Origin: Halogeometricum rufum
GTDB taxonomy: Archaea > Halobacteriota > Halobacteria > Halobacteriales > Haloferacaceae
Length of the DNA stretch: 64,000 bases
Direction of reading: 5' to 3'
NCBI RefSeq assembly: GCF_900112175.1
Contig: NZ_FOYT01000002.1
Coordinates: 930,001 to 994,000 of the forward strand
Below the pieces are notes generated by a model. It saw only the letters and a program-made list of their open reading frames with translations. It did not search any database and was not told where the DNA came from. The position numbers and the translations under genes were made by a program. This document shows, piece by piece, positions 36,787 through 45,449 of the stretch (position 1 is the stretch's first letter; every line of letters begins with the position of its first letter).

Positions 36787-38184
36787 ATGACGAGTAATCG
36801 ACACCATCCGAACCACCCCGACGTCGACCAATCGGATCGGACCATCCCCAGAAATCTCCGTCAGACGGGCGACGCGGACGTCGACCTCCTGATATCGACT
36901 CGAGTTCGGCAGTCACCGTTCTGGCATCTCTCCGTCGAGGCGGGATGTCGGCAGGCGACGGTCTACAATCACATGTACCACCCGCGGGCGTACATCGACC
37001 CCGACGAGGGCGGGTTGGACGCCGAGTACGACCTGCTGGTCGACGAGGTGACGCTGATGGACGTCGCCGTCGAGCGCCAGATCCGCGTCGAGGGGCCCGA
37101 TGCCGAGGCGTTCGTCAACTACGTCATCACGCGAGACGCGACCGACATCGAGCCGATGCGCGGGAAGTACGCCATCTGCTGCAATCAGGACGGCGGCATC
37201 CTCAACGACTTCGTCCTGTTACGACTCGCCGACGACGAGTTCTGGTTCTCCATCGCGGACGCCGACCTGAAACAGTGGCTCCAAGGCGTCACGGTCAACT
37301 CCGAGTTCGAGGTCGACATCGACGAGATCGACGTCTCGCCGATGCAAGTCCAAGGCCCGAAATCGCCTGCGGTGATGGAGTCGCTCGTCGGAGACGTGGT
37401 CGAAGACATCCCGTACTACGGACTGATGGAAGCCACGGTCAACGACGTCCCGGTGCTGGTGAGTCAGACCGGCTTCTCCGGAGAGGCGGGATTCGAGATA
37501 TACGTCCGTGAGGCGACGAAGAACGCCGAAGCGGTGTGGAACCCGGTACTCGAAACGGTCGAGGCCCACGGCGGTACCGCGACGGGGATATCCCATCAAC
37601 GACGTATCGCAGCCGGAATCATGTCGCTGGGGCAGGACATGGACGACGAGACGTCGCCGTTCCAGGTCAACCTCGGCTATCAGGTGCCCGACGACAAGGA
37701 CGCGGACTACGTCGGCAAAGCCGAACTGGAACGCCAGCGAGACGCCATCGAGAACGGCGACTTCCCGTTCACGCACAAACTGGTCGGCCTGAAGATGGCC
37801 GGCGAACCGATCCGGGACTACGCTCCCGACTTCTGGCTCGTCTCGGACCCCGAGACCGGCGACGAGTGCGGCTATCTGACGTCGGCGTGGTGGAATCCGG
37901 AACTGGAGACCAACATCGGCCTCGGATTCGTGCCGGCGGCGAAACTGCAGGCCGCGACCGACGTTCCGCTCGACGACTCGATATACGACGCGGACGTCGA
38001 CGCGGAGTTCGAAGTCCACCTCCCGGACGAGTACGCCGAGGAGCCCGGCGAACCCGTCTATGCGACGGTCGCGAAGGTTCCGTTCAAGGAGTCGGTCAAT
38101 CCCAGCGCTCGCGAACAGGCCAAGATTCACGCCAGGGACGATATGAACGATTCCGGGTCTCGGTCGTCTGGAGAACGAGAATAG
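36787..38184 (+). CDS. GcvT-family aminomethyltransferase, DMSP demethylase (DmdA)-like
   Basis: This 465-aa folate-dependent methyltransferase-like protein has a GCV_T domain at about 45-320 and a GCV_T_C beta-barrel at 345-455. DmdA-like stretches include ATVYNHMYHPRAYI, ERQIRVEGPDAEAFVNYV, CNQDGGILNDFVLLRLADDEFWFSIADADL, VSPMQVQGPKSPAVME and SQTGFSGEAGFEIYV. DmdA moves a methyl group from dimethylsulfoniopropionate to THF; relatives act on glycine betaine, sarcosine or methoxy-aromatics. The protein is ~90 residues longer than typical DmdA, with an extended N-terminus and an acidic tail. Codon use is visibly less GC-biased than in neighbours. A dyad element lies 190-225 nt upstream. The true methyl donor is not determined. 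Confidence 0.75.
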   Translation: MTSNRHHPNHPDVDQSDRTIPRNLRQTGDADVDLLISTRVRQSPFWHLSVEAGCRQATVYNHMYHPRAYIDPDEGGLDAEYDLLVDEVTLMDVAVERQIRVEGPDAEAFVNYVITRDATDIEPMRGKYAICCNQDGGILNDFVLLRLADDEFWFSIADADLKQWLQGVTVNSEFEVDIDEIDVSPMQVQGPKSPAVMESLVGDVVEDIPYYGLMEATVNDVPVLVSQTGFSGEAGFEIYVREATKNAEAVWNPVLETVEAHGGTATGISHQRRIAAGIMSLGQDMDDETSPFQVNLGYQVPDDKDADYVGKAELERQRDAIENGDFPFTHKLVGLKMAGEPIRDYAPDFWLVSDPETGDECGYLTSAWWNPELETNIGLGFVPAAKLQAATDVPLDDSIYDADVDAEFEVHLPDEYAEEPGEPVYATVAKVPFKESVNPSAREQAKIHARDDMNDSGSRSSGERE

Positions 38185-38262
38185 CTCCCGAGGGCGGTCC
38201 GAGACCGATACGTACCCGTTCCAGAGCCGGTCGTCGCGTGCGTCGTGAGGTCGAGTCCCGAC

Positions 38263-39285
38263 CTACTCCTGCCGCGACGGCGGGATGTCGGGGCTCCAGT
38301 CGACGGCGTCGACGGCGGCGGCGAGCACGTCGTCGACGCCCTCCTCCGTCTCGACGCTCATGTAGTAGTCCGCCGCCACGTCGGTCGAGCGGTCGCTCTT
38401 GTTGCAGACGGTGAGTACCGGCACGTCGCGTTCGGCGAACCGGCGTTCGACGGCGTCGCGCAGTTCCAACTGCGCGTCGAGCGGGTAGCCGCACGCGCCG
38501 CTGGCGTCGACGACGAACAGGACGGCGTCCGCGAGGTGTTCGAGGGCGCTGACGGCCTGCTTCTCGATGTCGTTGCGGTCCGCCTCGGGCCTGTCGAGGA
38601 GGCCGGGCGTGTCGATGATCTGGTATCGAATCCGGTCGCGCTCGAAGTGGCCTATCTGGACGCCCTTCGTCGTGAACGGGTAGCGCGCTATCTCGTTGGA
38701 CGCGCGGGTGACGTGGTTGACGAACGACGACTTGCCGACGTTCGGGTAGCCGGCGACGACGATGGCCGGTTCGTCGGGGCGGATGTCGGGGAGGTTCTTC
38801 AGGGCGTCGCGGGCCTCGCCGATTCGCAGGAGGTCCTCGGAGACTTCCTCGACGATGTCGGCCATCCGGGCGAACGCCTGTTTGCGGTGTTTGCGGGCCG
38901 TCTCCGGGTCGGACTTCCGCATCTTCGACTGGTACTCGCGACGAATCTCGGCTATCTGCCGACTCGCCCACGTCACCTCCGAGAGACTCTGTCTGAGTTC
39001 GTCGACGCCGCCGGGGCGATGGTCCGGGTCGTCGTCCGACCCCGGGTCCGAGACGTCCACGATGGCGTCGGCGAGTTCGTAGTAGAACGGGTCGACCGTC
39101 CCGAAGTCGGGCCACTCGGTGACGACGTTCTCCAGGTTGTCCGAGAGGATGGACGAAGCCGTCTGGAGCATCGACTCCTGGGCCTCCAGTCCCGACTTCG
39201 CCCGACCGGACCGCGCGGCACGCGAGAAGGCTTTGTCGAGAAGTTCCTCCGACCGCGGCGTCGTCGGGAGGGACTCGAAAATCAT
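38263..39285 (-). CDS. Nog1-like ribosome-biogenesis GTPase
   Basis: This 340-aa OBG/NOG1-family GTPase has a helical N-terminal domain (1-160) with NOG1-like IFESLPTTPRSEELLDKAFSRA and EYQSKMRKSDPETARKHRKQAF. The G domain begins with IVVAGYPNVGKSSFVN (G1), followed by PFTTKGVQIGH (switch I), DTPGLLDRP (G3) and CNKSD (G4). Eukaryotic NOG1 acts in 60S assembly; the archaeal form probably assists the 50S. The ATG at 39285 gives the normal N-terminus, while the upstream in-frame stretch is Arg/Pro-rich and non-coding. It converges with the DmdA-like gene and diverges from DUF5518. Confidence 0.92.
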   Translation of the reverse strand: MIFESLPTTPRSEELLDKAFSRAARSGRAKSGLEAQESMLQTASSILSDNLENVVTEWPDFGTVDPFYYELADAIVDVSDPGSDDDPDHRPGGVDELRQSLSEVTWASRQIAEIRREYQSKMRKSDPETARKHRKQAFARMADIVEEVSEDLLRIGEARDALKNLPDIRPDEPAIVVAGYPNVGKSSFVNHVTRASNEIARYPFTTKGVQIGHFERDRIRYQIIDTPGLLDRPEADRNDIEKQAVSALEHLADAVLFVVDASGACGYPLDAQLELRDAVERRFAERDVPVLTVCNKSDRSTDVAADYYMSVETEEGVDDVLAAAVDAVDWSPDIPPSRQE

Positions 39286-39437
39286 GATACCCTCTCTACT
39301 CGGCCGAGGGGTAAAAGCGCGTCCGTTCGGCCGTCGCGCGGCAGGACGTGACACTCCACGGGACGGCGCGGCGGCGGTGCGGCGACGACGCGCCGACGGG
39401 CACGAGACTTTTCTCCGGGACGAGCGTACCCGGACGC

Positions 39438-39806
39438 ATGAACACGGACTGGCGTGCCGTCGCCGTCGGCTTCGTCGTGATACTCGTCGTCGGGGCGGTC
39501 GGACTCTCGCTCCCCCTCCTCGGACAGATAGGCGCCGGCCTCGTCGGCGGGTTCGCCGCGGGCTACCTCGCGGGCGGAACGCTCGGCGACGGCGCGTGGA
39601 ACGGGCTCCTCGCGGGGTCCATCTCCGGCGTCGTCCTCACCCTCGTCCTCGCCCTGTTGGGGAGCGTCCTCGGACTCGCCGGTGGACCGCTGGGGGCGTT
39701 CCTCGGCGGCGCGGGCGTCTTCCTCGTGGGACTGGTGGTGACGGTCCTCTTCGCCGTCGACAGCGCCATCGCGGGCGCTATCGGGTCGTGGGCGAAGGCT
39801 CGGTGA
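39438..39806 (+). CDS. DUF5518 membrane protein
   Basis: This is a 122-aa small membrane protein with four hydrophobic stretches separated by Gly-rich turns (VAVGFVVILVVGAVGLSLPLL, IGAGLVGGFAAGYLAGG, GLLAGSISGVVLTLVLALLG, GAFLGGAGVFLVGLVVTVLF). The GFAAGYLAGGTLGDGAWNGLLAG motif is typical of the haloarchaeal DUF5518 family. Function is unknown. A T-rich box (ACTTTTCTC, about 39407) lies 27 nt upstream of the ATG at 39438, pointing to a leaderless start. It converges with tsr3. Confidence 0.82.
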   Translation: MNTDWRAVAVGFVVILVVGAVGLSLPLLGQIGAGLVGGFAAGYLAGGTLGDGAWNGLLAGSISGVVLTLVLALLGSVLGLAGGPLGAFLGGAGVFLVGLVVTVLFAVDSAIAGAIGSWAKAR

Positions 39807-39820
39807 CGCCGTCGGAGCGG

Positions 39821-40336
39821 TCAGTCGCCGCGCTCCAGATACTCCTGCTGAATCTCGACCACCGCCGAGGAGTCCTCGCAGTCGGCGTAGCGTCTGAGCG
39901 GTTCCTCGTTCAGTTCGAGGAACGTGTGCCCCCACGTGAACTTCGAGAGGATTCGCTCGGCGTGGTCGGCGTGACCGAAGATGGAGAGGGCGGCGGCGAG
40001 TGCCTCCACCGTGGTGAGTTGCATCGGCCGCCCGAAGTTGACCGGGTTGGCCGCGACGAGGTACGGGAGCGCGCGGTGGTCGCCCGGCAGCGAGAACATC
40101 GCCTCGCCGGCCGACTCCCACGAGCAGTCGAGGGCGACGAGGGTCGTCGCGCCCGCGTCCGCCGGCGAGAGGGCGCGTTCGGCGTGCGGATTGAGGACGA
40201 CGCCGTACGGCGTCGCGCGGTCGGACCGGTGGAGTTCGGCGAGGTCGAACCGCGAGAGTTTCCGCGCCGTACACTTCGCGGGGTCGTCGTCGCCCTCGTA
40301 GCGGACGTGCAGGCTCGGAGACGAGGCGTCGGACAC
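39821..40336 (-). CDS. Tsr3-type 16S/18S rRNA aminocarboxypropyltransferase
   Basis: This 171-aa protein is homologous to Tsr3 (DUF367), which transfers the aminocarboxypropyl group of SAM to N1-methylpseudouridine in small-subunit rRNA. The key motifs are [12 protein letters not shown] at 16-27 and LDCSWE at 69-74, plus the [26 protein letters not shown] helix and [20 protein letters not shown]. Length is that of the archaeal enzyme. It lies between DUF5518 (convergent, 14 bp) and a divergent NTF2-like gene. Whether the haloarchaeal target base is the same is inferred. Confidence 0.92.
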   Translation of the reverse strand: MSDASSPSLHVRYEGDDDPAKCTARKLSRFDLAELHRSDRATPYGVVLNPHAERALSPADAGATTLVALDCSWESAGEAMFSLPGDHRALPYLVAANPVNFGRPMQLTTVEALAAALSIFGHADHAERILSKFTWGHTFLELNEEPLRRYADCEDSSAVVEIQQEYLERGD

Positions 40337-40470
40337 GGTGGTGGCAGTCGGCGACGGACGGATAAAAGCGGTTCGTCGGCGGACGGCGAGGGACCACTCG
40401 TCGCCGTCGCCGGCGGTCCCGCGGCGGACGACCCGTCAGCGTCTTGTCGCCGGCAGCGCGACTGGCACGC

Positions 40471-40836
40471 ATGGACTCGGACGCCGCCGCGTCGGGACGG
40501 GGACTCGTCGAGACGTACTACGACGCCGTCGACGCCGGCGACTACGACCGCCTCGCGTCGGTGCTTGCGCCCGACGTCGTCCACGACAGGCCCGACCGGA
40601 CGCTGTCGGGACGCGAGACGTTCGTCTCGTTCATGCGCGACGGTCGCCCCGAGACGGAGACGCGCCACGAGGTGACGGCGACGTACCGCGCCGACGACGG
40701 CGGCCGGGTCGCCCGCGGCCGACTGGTCGGGGCGGACGGGGGCGGACGCTTCGACTTCGTGGACGTGTTCGACGTCGGCGACGACGGCATCCGGCGCATC
40801 GAGACGTTCGTGCGCGACGACCTGCGGCGCGGATAG
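40471..40836 (+). CDS. SnoaL/NTF2-like protein
   Basis: This 121-aa cone-shaped alpha+beta barrel protein is of the SnoaL-like/NTF2 superfamily. The N-terminal helix LVETYYDAVDAGDYDRLASVLAPDVVHDRPDRT and the strand DFVDVFDVGDDGIRRIETFVRDD are characteristic. Members include ketosteroid isomerase-like enzymes and ligand-binding proteins, and no catalytic assignment is safe here. The ATG at 40471 is chosen because the helix begins soon after; an upstream extension would be Arg/Ala-rich. It converges with a small unrecognised gene (18 bp). Confidence 0.82.
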   Translation: MDSDAAASGRGLVETYYDAVDAGDYDRLASVLAPDVVHDRPDRTLSGRETFVSFMRDGRPETETRHEVTATYRADDGGRVARGRLVGADGGGRFDFVDVFDVGDDGIRRIETFVRDDLRRG

Positions 40837-40854
40837 CGGGGACAGGAGCGAGCG

Positions 40855-41124
40855 TCAGCGGTCGTCTCTGACCGCGACGACGCCCTCGGTGTCTATCTTG
40901 ACCAGTCGGTCCTCGATGCAGAAGTGGACCTCGAGTTCCACGTCCGCCTCGCGCGCCGAGGAGAGCAGTCGTTCCGCCTCCTCGGGGTCGACGCCGCGGA
41001 GACGGGGCACGGTTCCGCCCTCCGAACCGAGGGTGGTCGTGAGCGTCGCGTCGAGTTCGGCCGCCGAGTCGAATCGGTGCCTGCCGACCGCCCGCCACGG
41101 CGTGTCGTCGATGGAACGAATCAC
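40855..41124 (-). CDS. Small haloarchaeal protein (unrecognised)
   Basis: This is an 89-aa acidic soluble protein from a GTG start. The N-terminal IRSIDDTPWRAVGRHRFDSA is followed by PRLRGVDPEEAERLLSSAREADVELEVHF and ends CIEDRLVKIDTEGVVAVRDDR. Secondary structure looks alpha/beta. The C-terminal strand pair recalls haloarchaeal output or sensor modules (HalOD-like), but I cannot assign a family. It converges with the NTF2-like gene and lies 170 bp from serS on the same strand. The acidic composition supports it being real. Confidence 0.55.
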   Translation of the reverse strand: MIRSIDDTPWRAVGRHRFDSAAELDATLTTTLGSEGGTVPRLRGVDPEEAERLLSSAREADVELEVHFCIEDRLVKIDTEGVVAVRDDR

Positions 41125-41293
41125 GCTGCGACACCTCCCGATTCCGGGAGTCGGGTCGAGTTGCTCATACTCGTCCGTCGGACTGTGGGGTAATGTAGGG
41201 GGTCGGCCGTGACCGCGAGTCCAGCCGAATTTCGTCCGATTTCGGGCTAAATGGCCGATTAAACGGGGGGAGCGCGTCCGCCGTTCGCGGCGG

Positions 41294-42676
41294 TCAGTCC
41301 TTCCGACCCGCGCCGACGGCCGACTCGCCGACGTGTTCGTGGCCCTCGATGACCTCGAGGCCGCCCATGTACGGGCGGAGCGCTTCGGGGACGGTCACGG
41401 TGCCGTCGTCGTTCTGGTAGTACTCGAGGATGGCGACGACGACGCGCGGGACGGCGAGGCCCGACCCGTTCAGCGTGTGGAGGTACTCGGCCGACTCGTG
41501 GCGTTCGGGTCGGTAGCGGAGGCCGGCGCGGCGGGCCTGGAAGTCCTCGAAGTTCGACACCGACGACACCTCCAGCCACCGGCCGCCCTCCTCGGGGCCG
41601 TCCTCCATGTCGTCGCCCGGCGCCCACACCTCGATGTCGTACTTCTTCGCCTGCGTGAAGCCGAGGTCACCGGTACACATCTCGAGGATGCGGTACGGGA
41701 GTTCGAGGCGGCGAAGCACCTCCTCGGCGTCGTCCAGAAGTTCGTCGAAGCGGTCGTACGACTCCTCGGGGCGGACGAAGTTGACCATCTCCACCTTGTT
41801 GAACTGGTGGACGCGGACGATGCCCCGCGTCTCGGTGCCGTGTTCGCCCGCCTCGCGCCGGAAGTTCGGCGTGTACGCCTGGTGCTTCACAGGCAGGTCG
41901 TCGTCGAGCAGAATCTCGTCGCGGTACATGTTCGTGACGGGCACTTCGGCGGTGGGGCAGAGCCACAGGTCGTCGTCGTCGTACGCCTCCTCGTTCGACC
42001 CGCCGAGGCGGTAGGCGTCGTCGGTGAACTTGGGGAACTGGCCCGTCCCCTCCATCGACCGCGAGTTCACCGGGATGGGCGGGAACAGGTCGGTGTAGCC
42101 CTGTTCGCGGTGGACGTCCATCATGAACTGGACGAGGGCGTGTTCGAGGCGCGCCCCGTCGCCCTTGGCGAAGTAGAAGCCGCCGCCGGCGACCTTCGCG
42201 CCGCGTTCGAAGTCGAGGACGTCCAGTTCCTCGCCGAGGTCGTAGTGCGGGACCACCTCGTCGGGCAACTCGCGCAGGTCCTCGAACCCCTCGCGGCGGC
42301 GTTCGACGTTGTCCGACTCGTCCTCGCCGACGGGGACGTCCTCGTGGGGAATCTGCGGGAGTTCGAGCAGTCGCTCCTCCAACTCGGCCTCGAGTTCGTC
42401 CGCGCGGTCCTCGACGTCGGCCAACTCGGCCTTCAGTTCCTGCGACCGTTCGATGGCCTCCTGGGCTTCCTCGTCCTTTCCCTCGGCCTTCAGGTCGCCT
42501 ATCTTCGACGACGTCTCGTTGCGCTCGTGGCGGAGTTCGTCGCCGCGTTGCTTCAGCGACCGCCACTCGTCGTCCACCTCGAGGACGTGGTCGAGGTCCA
42601 CGTCGTCCATCCCTTTGTTGCGAAGCGCCTCCCGAACCGTCTCCGGGTTCTCGCGGAGGAACTGCCTGCTAATCAT
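41294..42676 (-). CDS. serS: Seryl-tRNA synthetase
   Basis: This 460-aa class II aminoacyl-tRNA synthetase charges tRNA-Ser. The N-terminal long coiled-coil arm (about 25-110) grips the tRNA variable arm. Catalytic motif 2 is FRREAGEHGTETRGIVRVHQFNKVEMV and motif 3 is GSGLAVPRVVVAILEYYQ. The Ser-binding CTGDLGFTQAKKYDIEVW and SSVSNFEDFQARRAGLRYR strands are intact. It is of the common bacterial/haloarchaeal type, not the rare methanogen type. The ATG at 42676 begins MISRQFLRENPE, the usual N-terminus. The gene stands alone. Confidence 0.97.
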   Translation of the reverse strand: MISRQFLRENPETVREALRNKGMDDVDLDHVLEVDDEWRSLKQRGDELRHERNETSSKIGDLKAEGKDEEAQEAIERSQELKAELADVEDRADELEAELEERLLELPQIPHEDVPVGEDESDNVERRREGFEDLRELPDEVVPHYDLGEELDVLDFERGAKVAGGGFYFAKGDGARLEHALVQFMMDVHREQGYTDLFPPIPVNSRSMEGTGQFPKFTDDAYRLGGSNEEAYDDDDLWLCPTAEVPVTNMYRDEILLDDDLPVKHQAYTPNFRREAGEHGTETRGIVRVHQFNKVEMVNFVRPEESYDRFDELLDDAEEVLRRLELPYRILEMCTGDLGFTQAKKYDIEVWAPGDDMEDGPEEGGRWLEVSSVSNFEDFQARRAGLRYRPERHESAEYLHTLNGSGLAVPRVVVAILEYYQNDDGTVTVPEALRPYMGGLEVIEGHEHVGESAVGAGRKD

Positions 42677-42748
42677 TGTCCGACGGTTCGACAGGGCGCG
42701 GCAAAACCGTGTCGCATCCGTGCCACTCGGTACGAGGGCGTGGCCGCC

Positions 42749-43798
42749 TCAGCGGTCCGTCCGCGCGCGTCCGTCCGCGGCGCGGAGGGCCGTCGCCGCC
42801 TCCGAGACGAACGCGTCGACGACGTCGCCCGCGGGGACGACGTCGTCCGTCAGTCCCGCGCTCTGGCCCGCGTAGAGGGGGAGTTCGGTCACGTCGCCGT
42901 CCATCTCCGGCGTCGCCAGCGAGTCCTCGTATCGGCCGACCGGCCCGTCCGGACCGCGCGCCACCGTCTCGCCGTCGCCGGGCCGGTCCGAGTCGGGGCG
43001 GCCGGCCGCCTCCCAGCGGTCCGTCGTCTCGTTTCGCAGGACGCGGTGGGGCGCGTCGGGCCACCCCTTCGAGAACGGCGTCCCGTACCGCGTCTCCGTC
43101 TCTGCGGCCTCGACCACCCGCCGCCGGTAGGCTCGGTGGACGTTCGCCTCTTCGGTCGCGAGAAACCGCGTCCCGACCCAGACGCCGTCGGCACCGAGCG
43201 TCGCGGCGGCGGCGAGGCCCCGACCGTCGGCGATACCGCCCGCGGCGACGACGGGCGTGTCCGGGACGGCGTCCGCGACGCGCGGGACGAGAGGCATCGT
43301 CGCCACCTCGCTCTGCACGTGGCCGCCGGCCTCCCACCCCTGCGCGACGACGGCGTCTGCGCCCGCGTCGACCGCGTCCCGCGCCTCAGCCGCGCTTCCG
43401 ACCGTCCACAGCGTCGTCGCGCCCGCGTCGTCGACGCGTTCGACGTGCCGTGCGGCGTCGCCGAAGGAGAAGGAGAACACGGGCGCGCCGGCGTCCAGAC
43501 AGGCCTCGACGTGGTCCTCGGTGGGATACTCCGTCGCCGCCGGGTCCACGACGAGGTTGACGCCGAACGGGCAGTCGGTCAGGTCGCGGGTCCGGCGCAC
43601 CGCGTTCGCGGCGTCGGCCGGGTCGCGCCACGTCACGGCGAGCGTCCCGAGTCCGCCCGCCTCGGAGACGGCGGCGGCGAGTTCGGGACAGGTCGCGCTC
43701 CCGATGGGAGCCTGTACGACCGGCGCGTCGATACCGAGTCGGTCGGTGAGCCGGGTCTCGAAAGCGGGCACGTGCGGGGAGACGGACGCGTCCGCCAA
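42749..43798 (-). CDS. Nitronate monooxygenase family flavoprotein
   Basis: This 349-aa FMN-dependent TIM-barrel protein is of the nitronate monooxygenase/2-nitropropane dioxygenase family. Features: APVVQAPIGSATCPELAAAVSEAGGLGTL at the N-terminus, the catalytic His160 in GWEAGGHVQ, and the FMN-phosphate segments VVAAGGIADGRG and GVWVGTRFLATEEA. The family oxidises propionate-3-nitronate and related nitroalkane toxins; some members are enoyl reductases (FabK). It lies 72 bp upstream of serS on the same strand and probably has an independent role. Confidence 0.88.
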   Translation of the reverse strand: MADASVSPHVPAFETRLTDRLGIDAPVVQAPIGSATCPELAAAVSEAGGLGTLAVTWRDPADAANAVRRTRDLTDCPFGVNLVVDPAATEYPTEDHVEACLDAGAPVFSFSFGDAARHVERVDDAGATTLWTVGSAAEARDAVDAGADAVVAQGWEAGGHVQSEVATMPLVPRVADAVPDTPVVAAGGIADGRGLAAAATLGADGVWVGTRFLATEEANVHRAYRRRVVEAAETETRYGTPFSKGWPDAPHRVLRNETTDRWEAAGRPDSDRPGDGETVARGPDGPVGRYEDSLATPEMDGDVTELPLYAGQSAGLTDDVVPAGDVVDAFVSEAATALRAADGRARTDR

Positions 43799-43875
43799 AG
43801 TCTTCGGGTCGTGCGAGGACGGACGCGTCTTCGCCGGGGGGGGACGCGGGCCACACCGGCGGGACCGGCGGGGTC

Positions 43876-43881
43876 AAAAAA
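43876..43881 (-). terminator. Poly-T terminator (minus strand) after the secreted protein gene
   Basis: Six A on the plus strand (T6 on the minus strand) lie about 25 nt past the stop of the gene at 43906-44337, in the gap before the nitronate monooxygenase gene. It is a likely archaeal U-tract terminator that separates the two minus-strand transcripts. Confidence 0.5.
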
Positions 43882-43905
43882 CCGGATTTCGAGGGGTGCC
43901 GTGGG

Positions 43906-44337
43906 TCAGGGACAGCCGGCGCCGCCGACAGTCGCCGTGCCCGTGAACCCGCTGTCCAGCCACGTATCGCCGCTCGGACGCTTCGTCTTCACGTCGGTGA
44001 TGACCTCTCCGCACTCGGCGTCGACGAGCTTTCCGGTCGCGTTCGGCTTCCCGTCTTCTTTGCCTTTGAAGCCGGCTTGGTTGGCACCGACCGTGTAGAC
44101 GGTGCCGTCGCTGGCTCCGGTCGAGTAGATCTTGACCTCCACGGCCACGCCGTTCTCGTTGTCGAGTCTGAGCGTGGGCGTGTCTGCGTCGGCCACGTTG
44201 ACGGCGGAGACCTTCTGCGGGTCGAACTTCTCGTTGTTCCCTTTCCCCGGCTTGGCGGCCGCCACTCCAGTTCCGGTCAGCAGTACCGCCCCACCGATTA
44301 CGCTCTTCTTGAGTATCGAGCGTCGTGTCTCTCTCAT
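43906..44337 (-). CDS. Secreted protein with Tat-like signal (unrecognised)
   Basis: This is a 143-aa exported protein. The signal is RRSILKKSVIGGAVLLTGTGVAAA (split at about residues 5-28), with a twin-Arg and an AxA-type end. The mature part is a small beta-rich domain (TPTLRLDNENGVAVEVKIYSTGA, GTVYTVGANQAGFKGKEDGKP, CGEVITDVKTKRPSGD) with one Cys pair near C109 and the C-terminal Cys. It carries more Lys and less Asp/Glu than neighbours, unusual in this acidic proteome. The leader has an AGAGGT Shine-Dalgarno-like site 5 nt before the ATG. It has its own poly-T terminator, so it is monocistronic. Function unknown. Confidence 0.75.
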   Translation of the reverse strand: MRETRRSILKKSVIGGAVLLTGTGVAAAKPGKGNNEKFDPQKVSAVNVADADTPTLRLDNENGVAVEVKIYSTGASDGTVYTVGANQAGFKGKEDGKPNATGKLVDAECGEVITDVKTKRPSGDTWLDSGFTGTATVGGAGCP

Positions 44338-44510
44338 GTGTACCTCTGCCCCGAGGGGCTTACGTTCGAACGCTGGAACAGGTATTAATGGTGAGCACTC
44401 CTACGTTCGGGCCTGACAGTCAGCAGTTTCTGGACCTTCGGCGGTCGTCGGAGTTCCCGACGCATCGCCGCCGTCCGAACGCTTTTCCTCCCGCGCGTCG
44501 CGCATCCGGC

Positions 44511-45425
44511 ATGGCTATCGGCGACGTGACGACGGTCCCCGGAACCGACGACGTGCACTACGTCGACACCGGGATGTACGACTCAGAACAGTACGGGTCG
44601 GTGTACATCATCGACGCCGAGCGACCGACGTTCGTCGACACGGGCATCGGGACGAACCGCGAGTACCTCTTCGACGCGCTGGACGAACTGGACATCGCCC
44701 GCGAGGACGTGCAGTACCTCCTGCCGACGCACATCCACCTCGACCACGCCGGCGGCGCGGGCTTCCTCGCCGAGGCGTGCCCGAACGCGACGGTGCTGAC
44801 CCACGAGATAGGCGTGCCGCACCTCGTCGACCCCGAACGACTCGTCGAGGGGACGAAGGCGGCCGTCGGCGAGCAGTGGGAGTACTACGTCGAACCCGAA
44901 CCGGTGCCCGAGGACCGCATCGAACCGCTGACCGACGGCGACGAAATCGACCTCGGCGACCGGACGCTGTCGGTGATACACGCGCCGGGGCACGCCCCCC
45001 ACCAGACGATGTTCCACGACTCGAAGGACGACATCCTGTTCACCGGCGACGCGGCGGGCATCTACGTCCCGAAGAAGGACGAGGTCCGACAGACGACGCC
45101 GCCGTCGCAGTTCGACCTGGAGAAGTCCCTGGACGACGTGCGCACCATCGAGGAGATTGCCCCCGAGACGCTCTGTTACGGTCACTTCGGACCGGTCGAC
45201 TACGAGGAGGAACTGATGGAGTCGTACAAGCGGACGCTCGTGGAGTGGGTCGAGGCCGTCCGCGCGAAACGGGAGGAACTCGGCGACGACGAAGCCGTCG
45301 AACAGCACTTCGCCGAGCACACGGAGATGACCGACCTGTGGAGCGACAAGAAGGCCCACGAGGAGGAGAAACTGAACGCGCGCGGCGTCCTCGGCTATCT
45401 GGACTGGAAGGCCAAGCAGGAGTGA
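44511..45425 (+). CDS. MBL-fold metallo-hydrolase
   Basis: This 304-aa metallo-beta-lactamase fold hydrolase has the motif T73-H-I-H-L-D-H79, Asp/His ligands in FTGDAAGIY and the later GHFGPVDYE. It resembles glyoxalase II-type and lactonase-like archaeal hydrolases with an N-terminal VHYVDTGMYDSEQYGSVYIID strand. The C-terminal ~90 residues are helical and acidic and probably cap the active site. The ATG at 44511 follows a T-rich box (GCTTTTCC, about 44482) by 27 nt. The substrate (thioester, lactone or phosphodiester) is not clear. Confidence 0.88.
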   Translation: MAIGDVTTVPGTDDVHYVDTGMYDSEQYGSVYIIDAERPTFVDTGIGTNREYLFDALDELDIAREDVQYLLPTHIHLDHAGGAGFLAEACPNATVLTHEIGVPHLVDPERLVEGTKAAVGEQWEYYVEPEPVPEDRIEPLTDGDEIDLGDRTLSVIHAPGHAPHQTMFHDSKDDILFTGDAAGIYVPKKDEVRQTTPPSQFDLEKSLDDVRTIEEIAPETLCYGHFGPVDYEEELMESYKRTLVEWVEAVRAKREELGDDEAVEQHFAEHTEMTDLWSDKKAHEEEKLNARGVLGYLDWKAKQE

Positions 45426-45449
45426 GGGCGCGGGCGCGCCGGACGCCCC

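Noticed and set aside
44348-44359. GCCCCGAGGGGC hairpin in the leader of the secreted protein
   Set aside because: It is a 5-bp stem with a 2-nt loop in GC-rich DNA; such elements are common here and it shows no further structure.
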